From assembly GCA_947502965.1 (NCBI GenBank), contig CANNCG010000032.1, positions 1 through 10,901 on the forward strand: a stretch of DNA of 10,901 nucleotides, in the 5' to 3' direction. Made by a program: the position numbers and the translations under genes. This document shows positions 6,769 to 10,901 of this stretch, piece by piece. This DNA is from a bacterium. GTDB taxonomy: Bacteria; Margulisbacteria; Marinamargulisbacteria; SXXA01. The notes under the pieces are model-generated. The model was not told the origin of the DNA. It searched no databases and saw nothing but the letters and a program-made list of their open reading frames with translations. The first letter of the stretch is position 1; each line of letters opens with the position of its first letter.

Positions 6769-6798
6769 AGAATAGCGTAGAGACCGTATATACAGCAA
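6769..6798 (-). promoter_or_regulatory. Candidate promoter of lemA-znuC-znuB
   Basis: On the minus strand TTGCTG (6798-6793) and TATTCT (6774-6769) are spaced by 18 bases, about 30 bases plus a leader upstream of the lemA ATG at 6731. It is the best -35/-10 pair in this gap. The rest of the gap (6732-6915) holds short palindromes (GCGTA..TACGC near 6814-6828 and ACGCT-C-AGCGT at 6851-6861) but no gene. Confidence 0.4.
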
Positions 6799-6890
6799 GA
6801 TTTAGGCCCCAAGCGTAATGGCTACGCGGAGGAGAATCGATCCGTTGACAACGCTCAGCGTCACAATTACCCCCGTGAACATTCATCTGG

Positions 6891-6938
6891 AAACTGATTC
6901 TATACCCGTTCCAATTCACTTTGGAACAGAATCAGTTT
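6891..6938 (-). repeat. Palindromic element overlapping the end of the DUF502 gene
   Basis: AAACTGATTCT (6891-6901) pairs exactly with AGAATCAGTTT (6928-6938), and inside it GTTCCAA (6908-6914) pairs with TTGGAAC (6921-6927) around a 6-base loop. The left side has a 6-base unpaired bulge, ATACCC. The bulge and inner stem read TTGGAACGGGTATAGA on the minus strand, matching a motif seen at three other places in the window. No T-run follows, so it is not a typical terminator, although it sits where one is expected. Confidence 0.75.
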
Positions 6939-7590
6939 GCGCATGGGGTACATGTTTCTCTGGAGACAAAATCCCAATAGACATGACGATTTTCAAGCAG
7001 TCCTCGGAACTGAGTGCCAGAGGCCTAATTTCCGAATAAGGGAGATATACAAAATAACCTGAAGTGGGGTTTGGCGCCGTGGGCAAAAAAACAGCACACC
7101 AGTAATCCTCTGGGGTGTTGCCTTCAGGCAAAGGGAGATCTACCCGATCTTTGACTAAAAAGCCAATGGTCCAAGCACCCCGTCTTGGGTACTCTATCAG
7201 GACCGGTTTCATAGTGCTGCGCCGTTGCACAGAAAAGCCATCCACAATCTGCTTCGAAGAACGATACACAACACTCACAAAAGGAATACGTTGAAGAAAG
7301 TCTTCTAAAAATTGCAAAATATGCTTGCCAGCCACATTTCGCGCAAAAACCCCCACAAACATCACCAAAAGCAATGTGATTAAAAAACTGGCGATCAGAG
7401 GCAACCGATCACCAGAAACAGATTTCAAAGGCTCGGAAACAAATTTCACAGTAAAGCCCGTCAACCAAACGGTTGCCAAAACAGGCAATACAATCATGAG
7501 TCCATAAAAAAAACTATTTCGACAAAAAGAAACAAGGCTTCCTTTTTGAGTACGATCCAAATCCGTTAAAAACGAATGATCTTTACTCAC
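6916..7590 (-). CDS. DUF502 family membrane protein
   Basis: A 224-residue protein of the DUF502 family, whose function is not known in bacteria. Two membrane segments are visible (about residues 25-50 and 62-86), the first preceded by SLVSFCRNSFFYGLMIVLPV and containing a Pro-bearing core. They are followed by the conserved block LEDFLQRIPFVSVVYRSSKQIVDGF (about 95-119) and then a soluble domain with VLIEYPRRGAWTIGFL and VFLPTAPNPTSGYFVYLP, which are the family hallmarks. The start is GTG at 7590, with AGAGGA at a good distance. The gene begins 24 bases after the dUTPase stop, so the two probably form one transcript. The final residues (about QTDSVPK) and the stop are encoded inside one arm of a palindromic element, so the C-terminus may have been remodelled. 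Confidence 0.9.
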   Translation of the reverse strand: MSKDHSFLTDLDRTQKGSLVSFCRNSFFYGLMIVLPVLATVWLTGFTVKFVSEPLKSVSGDRLPLIASFLITLLLVMFVGVFARNVAGKHILQFLEDFLQRIPFVSVVYRSSKQIVDGFSVQRRSTMKPVLIEYPRRGAWTIGFLVKDRVDLPLPEGNTPEDYWCAVFLPTAPNPTSGYFVYLPYSEIRPLALSSEDCLKIVMSIGILSPEKHVPHAQTDSVPK

Positions 7591-7614
7591 AATAGATCCT
7601 CTCGATTTCTTGGG

Positions 7615-8055
7615 TTATTCGCCACAATCGTATTTGTCTTCATCCATAGGACCTAACCCCAATACATCGCGCACATTGTCCTCTACCCCACCCTCATATT
7701 TGTCATAAGTACCCTCTTGATAGCCATGCTCTTGCCGTTTGTGATTGAGCTTGTTCTTTTTGAAATACAAGTCCATGACCGATTTCGCATCCAAGCCAGC
7801 GACGGTACACATGCTCACCCAGAAATGAAGCATATCAATGAGTTCAACTTTGACGTTGTCCCAATTGTCTGTATCCGCTTTCCACCATTTCCAATTCAAA
7901 CTATCAATGGCTTCTGAAGACTCCTGTCTCAAGGCCAGTTCAAACTGAATAAAGCGCTGACGACGCACCTCCGGATCTGAAAGTTCTGTATACAAAGACG
8001 GATTTATTTTGAGATTCAAACGAATTTGTTCATCAAAAATATCTTGTAAGTTCAT
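7615..8055 (-). CDS. All-alpha dUTPase (dimeric dUTP diphosphatase, MazG-related)
   Basis: A 146-residue protein resembling the all-alpha, dimeric dUTPases (dUTPase_2), which hydrolyse dUTP (and often dUDP) to dUMP and limit uracil entry into DNA. It is unrelated to the beta-rich trimeric Dut. Metal-binding acidic motifs are visible: ESSE at 45-48 and ELID at 71-74, within helices. The nucleotide-binding signature KKNKLNHKRQEHGYQEGTY spans 99-117. Trp-rich DSLNWKWWK (51-59) is also typical. The ATG at 8055 has AGGAGG ten bases upstream; a longer frame starts further upstream but crosses the promoter. An acidic tail closes the protein. It leads a leftward unit with DUF502 and has its own strong promoter. 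Confidence 0.85.
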   Translation of the reverse strand: MNLQDIFDEQIRLNLKINPSLYTELSDPEVRRQRFIQFELALRQESSEAIDSLNWKWWKADTDNWDNVKVELIDMLHFWVSMCTVAGLDAKSVMDLYFKKNKLNHKRQEHGYQEGTYDKYEGGVEDNVRDVLGLGPMDEDKYDCGE

Positions 8056-8107
8056 AGTGACGTGGCCTCCTGGCACAAAAGAAAAAAGAGAGAGATACGT
8101 GGGTCGC

Positions 8108-8136
8108 ATTATAGGAAACACAACTAGCCACGACAA
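8108..8136 (-). promoter_or_regulatory. Strong sigma70-type promoter of the dUTPase-DUF502 unit
   Basis: On the minus strand TTGTCG (8136-8131) and a consensus TATAAT (8113-8108) are separated by exactly 17 bases. Initiation near 8101 gives a leader of about 45 bases carrying AGGAGG before the ATG at 8055. This is the best promoter match in the window. Confidence 0.7.
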
Positions 8137-8191
8137 GAGCCGGGGATATCGTTGCCCCTACCTCTGACAAAATGCTATATATAACCATCTA

Positions 8192-8303
8192 TACCCATTC
8201 CAAAATAAAACAGGGAGCGGATGCCTTTCCAAATTGCTGTGGGCACCTATAAGAATAGGCGCCCGCCGCGACTTGAAATCCGGGTTTCATTTTGAAACGG
8301 GTA
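8192..8303. repeat. 112-bp palindromic interspersed element
   Basis: The outer arms 8192-8215 and 8280-8303 are inverted copies (19 of 24 by hand). An inner hairpin, GGGCACCTAT (8241-8250) with ATAGGCGCCC (8255-8264), has 9 of 10 pairs. Bases 8193-8231 are repeated in the same orientation at 10642-10680 with 36 of 39 identical, including 17 consecutive identical bases. The element lies between the dUTPase promoter and the aminotransferase start, ending about 36 bases before that ATG, so it may influence either gene. Confidence 0.8.
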
Positions 8304-8339
8304 TATACAGTAGATTATTTTCTGGAAGGACACTTCACT

Positions 8340-9494
8340 ATGATACCTCAGACCGCAAACACCATCACGTCTGTCCCGCTTTTGGATCTCCAAGCACAAT
8401 ACGCATCGATAGAAGCAGACATTCGCACCGCTTTTGAAACGGTATTATCTGAAAAACAATTTATAATGGGTCCTCAAATCGAGGTTTTGGAAAAAGCAGC
8501 TGCGACGTACTGTCAAACACGCTATGCATTGGGTGTATCCTCCGGAACAGATGCCTTGGTATTGGCCCTCATGGCCATGGAAATTGGCGCTGGAGATGAA
8601 GTTATTATCAGCCCATTTACCTTTTTTGCAACAGCAGGTGCTATTGCAAGGGTGGGGGCTAGACCTGTATTTGTGGACATTGATCCTGACACTTTTAATA
8701 TGGATACCAGTAAAATTGTTGCTGCGATCACGCCCAAAACAAAAGCCATCATGCCTGTCCATCTTTTTGGTCAAATGGCCGATATGGGCACAATCATGGT
8801 CATCGCAAAAGAGTACGGACTCTATGTCATAGAGGACGCAGCACAATCACTGGGGTCTGAATACACCACCAAAGACGGCAAAACGCACAGAGCCGGGAGC
8901 ATGGGCGATGTCGGCTGTTTTTCCTTTTTCCCCAGCAAAAACCTGGGATGTCTTGGAGACGGTGGACTGGTGAGCACCAACGACACAGCGCTCTACGAGA
9001 AAATGCACATCATGCGCGTACACGGATCAAAACCAAGATACTACCATCATGTGGTGGGAGGGAACTTTCGTCTGGATACACTGCAAGCCGCATTTCTATT
9101 GGTCAAGCTTCCCCTATTAGAACAACAACATCAAGACCGTATCACAAACGCAGCGTATTACAATCACCACTTAAAGGAGATTTCTCAGATACAAAAACCC
9201 GTCATCAAAACAGCAGGTCGCATGATTTATAACCAATACACCCTCATTGCTGAGAACAGAGATGCCTTACAAAAAGCCCTTAATGAGGCCAATGTGGGCA
9301 ATGCCATTTATTACCCTGTGCCACTCCATCTGCAAGAATGTTTCGCCTATCTGGGACATAAAGTAGGCGACTTCCATGTTGCCGAAAAACGGGTAGCCGA
9401 TGTGTTGTCTATTCCTATCTATTCTGAGCTAAGGGAGACCCAAATGGACTACGTGATTTGCGCTATTCGGCAGTTTTATACGGACCAGTCTTAA
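8340..9494 (+). CDS. DegT/DnrJ/EryC1/StrS aminotransferase, WbpE-like
   Basis: A 384-residue PLP-dependent aminotransferase that probably aminates a nucleotide-linked keto-sugar for surface polysaccharide. Family features: start VPLLDLQAQYASIEADI, GTDAL (69-73) for cofactor phosphate binding, the PLP-ring Asp in VIEDAAQSLG (164-173), and the Schiff-base Lys at 200 in SFFPSKNLGCLGDGG. NFRLDTLQAA (242-251) and YYPVPLHLQE (324-333) are typical of the WbpE/WlbC group, which makes UDP-2,3-diamino uronic acid precursors, so that is the closest guess. The ATG at 8340 has GGAAGGA upstream; a TTG at 8292 would start inside the repeat. No other polysaccharide gene is adjacent, which is unusual since such enzymes normally lie in clusters. 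Substrate remains undetermined. Confidence 0.92.
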   Translation: MIPQTANTITSVPLLDLQAQYASIEADIRTAFETVLSEKQFIMGPQIEVLEKAAATYCQTRYALGVSSGTDALVLALMAMEIGAGDEVIISPFTFFATAGAIARVGARPVFVDIDPDTFNMDTSKIVAAITPKTKAIMPVHLFGQMADMGTIMVIAKEYGLYVIEDAAQSLGSEYTTKDGKTHRAGSMGDVGCFSFFPSKNLGCLGDGGLVSTNDTALYEKMHIMRVHGSKPRYYHHVVGGNFRLDTLQAAFLLVKLPLLEQQHQDRITNAAYYNHHLKEISQIQKPVIKTAGRMIYNQYTLIAENRDALQKALNEANVGNAIYYPVPLHLQECFAYLGHKVGDFHVAEKRVADVLSIPIYSELRETQMDYVICAIRQFYTDQS

Positions 9495-9518
9495 CACAAC
9501 GCAGCTGAGTGAAAACAT

Positions 9519-9549
9519 GGTTTTGAAAGGGCGAAGCCCTTTCAAAACC
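9519..9549. terminator. Hairpin between convergent aminotransferase and mreB genes
   Basis: GGTTTTGAAAGGGC (9519-9532) pairs perfectly with GCCCTTTCAAAACC (9536-9549) around GAA. It sits between two stop codons facing each other (9494 and 9560). The T-runs after the stem are poor: AAAAAG on the plus side, ATGTTTTC on the minus side. It probably acts as a bidirectional terminator, stronger toward the minus strand. Confidence 0.75.
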
Positions 9550-9559
9550 AAAAAGAATG

Positions 9560-10594
9560 TTAGCGCTGTGAAATAGTCGATCCTATGCGGTTCATAAGCG
9601 CATCATCTTCTAAAATTTTACCAGTACCAATGGCCACACAAGACAAGGGATCCTCCACGCGGGTAATCCGAATACCTGTCTCATCCATCAGATGCTGCAT
9701 CAAACCATGGAGCAAAGAACCGCCACCTGTCATCACAATTCCTTTTTCCATAATGTCGGCGGAAAGCTCTGGCGGAGTTTTCTCCAACGTCATCCGTAAA
9801 GTATCCACTATCGCCAATACCTGCTCCGCCAAAGCATCGCGAATTTCATAGGAAGACAAAGTAAAGGTTTTTGGCAATCCACTCAAAAGATCACGGCCTT
9901 TGACGTCCAAGGTAAGCTCTTCATCCAGGGGGTAGGCAGACCCAATTTCAATTTTAATTCGTTCCGCCATACGCTCGCCAATCAAGAGATTATAATTTTT
10001 ACGACAATGGGAAATAATAGCCTCATCAAGCTCATTCCCCGCAGTACGGATCGAACGACATGTCACAATACCACCCAAGGAAATCACGGCGACCTCTGTC
10101 GTCCCCCCCCCGATATCAATAATCATGTGCCCCTTGGGATCATTGACCGAAATACCCGCCCCGATTGCAGCCGCCATGGGCTCATCGACGAGAAATGTTT
10201 CGGAAGCACCGGCTTGAAAAGACGCATCCAAAACAGCCCGTTTCTCAACATCTGTAATACCCCAAGGCACCCCAATCAACACCCGGGGACGACGCAAGCC
10301 TTTGGTCTGCTGTGATTTCTTTATAAACTCACGAATCATTTTTTCAGTGATCTCAAAGTCAGCAATAACCCCATCTTTCATGGGACGAACAGACACAATA
10401 TTACCCGGCGTACGACCCACCATATTGTAGGCATCATTTCCAATAGCCATGACCTGACGGGTCGCCTTATCTACCGCAACCACAGAGGGTTCACGCAGAA
10501 CAATACCTTCACCACGGACATAGACAACGGTATTGGCAGTCCCCAAGTCTATACCAATATCCCGTGTAAATTTTCTGAGCAATTTTTGCCACAT
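9560..10594 (-). CDS. mreB: Rod shape-determining protein MreB
   Basis: A 344-residue actin-like protein that polymerises under the inner membrane and directs lateral cell-wall synthesis. All actin-fold motifs are in place: phosphate 1 DIGIDLGTANT (12-22), connect 1 PSVVAVDK (36-43), the catalytic-loop region FLVDEPMAAAIGAG (134-147), phosphate 2 MIIDIGGGTTEVAV (157-170), and adenosine motif MTGGGSLLHGL (288-298). The short N-terminal MWQKLLRKFTRD is amphipathic, as expected for membrane binding. The ATG at 10594 has AGGTAGG upstream. In most bacteria mreC and mreD follow; here a convergent gene and terminator lie directly downstream, so mreB is a single-gene unit. A second MreB paralogue elsewhere is possible. 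No clear promoter is seen in the repeat-filled upstream region. Confidence 0.97.
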   Translation of the reverse strand: MWQKLLRKFTRDIGIDLGTANTVVYVRGEGIVLREPSVVAVDKATRQVMAIGNDAYNMVGRTPGNIVSVRPMKDGVIADFEITEKMIREFIKKSQQTKGLRRPRVLIGVPWGITDVEKRAVLDASFQAGASETFLVDEPMAAAIGAGISVNDPKGHMIIDIGGGTTEVAVISLGGIVTCRSIRTAGNELDEAIISHCRKNYNLLIGERMAERIKIEIGSAYPLDEELTLDVKGRDLLSGLPKTFTLSSYEIRDALAEQVLAIVDTLRMTLEKTPPELSADIMEKGIVMTGGGSLLHGLMQHLMDETGIRITRVEDPLSCVAIGTGKILEDDALMNRIGSTISQR

Positions 10595-10641
10595 AAGAAG
10601 GACCTACCTTGAGCGAATTTGAATTGCGAAGCATAGCATAC

Positions 10642-10680
10642 ACCCATTCCAAAATGAAACCGAGAGCGGATGCCTTTCCA
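10642..10680 (+). repeat. 39-bp repeat shared with 8193-8231
   Basis: This segment matches 8193-8231 at 36 of 39 positions in the same orientation, with GAGCGGATGCCTTTCCA identical. Only four bases separate it from the 69-bp repeat that follows, so two repeat modules are joined here as a mosaic. It lies 48 bases upstream of the mreB start codon. Confidence 0.8.
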
Positions 10681-10684
10681 CTAT

Positions 10685-10753
10685 GGCGCTGTCGCGAAAC
10701 AAAAGAATTAAGCACAAAAATCAAGAAAGGGAATCTGGGACTATTTTTCAGGC
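10685..10753 (+). repeat. 69-bp dispersed repeat, copy B
   Basis: This is the inverted copy of 81-149 (61 of 69 identical, no gaps). Reading forward in one frame it encodes CRETKELSTKIKKGNLGLFF, versus CRETKELGTKIQKGDLGLFF for copy A. The open frame around it (about 60 codons) has no ribosome site that I trust, so I treat it as a repeat, not a gene. It occupies the region upstream of mreB. Confidence 0.85.
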
Positions 10754-10816
10754 GTTCAAGCCCCTATAAAACTGGACAAAAACACCTGTAAAAAGAGAGA
10801 GGGAATAACGTCCGCA

Positions 10817-10863
10817 ATCGGAAGATTCAAGACCGAGCCTACGCCCGTCTTGAGTCATCCGAT
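10817..10863. repeat. Long imperfect hairpin near the right edge
   Basis: The arms 10817-10833 (ATCGGAAGATTCAAGAC) and 10847-10863 pair at 15 of 17 positions around a 13-base loop, and two more pairs are possible outside one mismatch. No T-run follows on either strand. It is probably another palindromic repeat, or part of one cut by the window end, where GATTC-CAAA-GAATC (10888-10901) forms a further small palindrome. The rest of 10754-10816 shows nothing I recognise. Confidence 0.65.
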
Positions 10864-10901
10864 AGCTACCGTTGAGAATCGGCTAAGGATTCCAAAGAAT
10901 C

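Noticed and set aside
8445..8846. A 133-codon antisense frame inside the aminotransferase gene
   Set aside because: The sense frame encodes a fully recognisable enzyme with all catalytic residues; the antisense frame is Cys/His-rich with no domain pattern.
10609..10791. A 60-codon open frame upstream of mreB
   Set aside because: It is made mostly of the two repeat modules, lacks a ribosome site and has no recognisable domain.
1..10901. CRISPR array, tRNA or rRNA genes, transposase or phage genes
   Set aside because: No regularly spaced direct repeats, cloverleaf or rRNA-like segments, or transposase/integrase motifs were seen; the repeats present are palindromic and dispersed.

Overview
The window holds ten protein-coding genes on both strands, with short intergenic gaps, and an unusual number of palindromic or repeated non-coding sequences in those gaps. 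The gene set (MreB, LemA, DUF502 membrane protein, ZnuBC-type metal ABC transporter, WbpE-like sugar aminotransferase) fits a rod-shaped, probably Gram-negative bacterium of moderate, slightly AT-leaning base composition. I cannot fix the lineage from the sequence. There is no rRNA, tRNA, CRISPR array, transposase or phage gene, and the genes look chromosomal and housekeeping-like.

Layout, left to right. At 1-204 there is a non-coding stretch with a small hairpin, a 69-bp dispersed repeat and a promoter that may give a leaderless mRNA. At 205-2690 (+) a TrpD2-like transferase and a peptidase-U32/TrhP-type tRNA-hydroxylation protein overlap by ATGA. They converge on mgtE (2805-4196, -) across a 123-bp element with perfect 23-bp inverted ends. 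mgtE diverges from a 67-codon unknown gene (4364-4567, +), with two promoters that appear to share their -35 region. A bidirectional terminator (4589-4618) separates that gene from the leftward lemA-znuC-znuB cluster (6731-4627). Upstream of it is a second leftward unit, all-alpha dUTPase then DUF502 (8055-6916), with a near-consensus promoter. A DegT/WbpE-like aminotransferase (8340-9494, +) follows, preceded by a palindromic repeat. A 14-bp-stem hairpin separates it from convergent mreB (10594-9560, -). The last 307 bases (10595-10901) hold no credible gene and are largely repeats.

How the genes work together: two units concern metal ions (MgtE for Mg2+, ZnuBC for Zn2+ or Mn2+), one concerns nucleotide-pool sanitation (dUTPase), one tRNA modification (U32 protein), and two the envelope or cell shape (MreB, the sugar aminotransferase). 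They are not an obvious single pathway.

The most notable feature is the repeat content. A 69-bp repeat occurs near both ends in inverted orientation, with differences only at first and third codon positions of one reading frame. A separate motif family (core TTTTGRAAYGGGTRTA or a close variant) occurs at four sites. Several palindromes overlap or lie next to gene ends. This looks like a family of interspersed mosaic palindromic elements. I see no convincing new multi-gene system.
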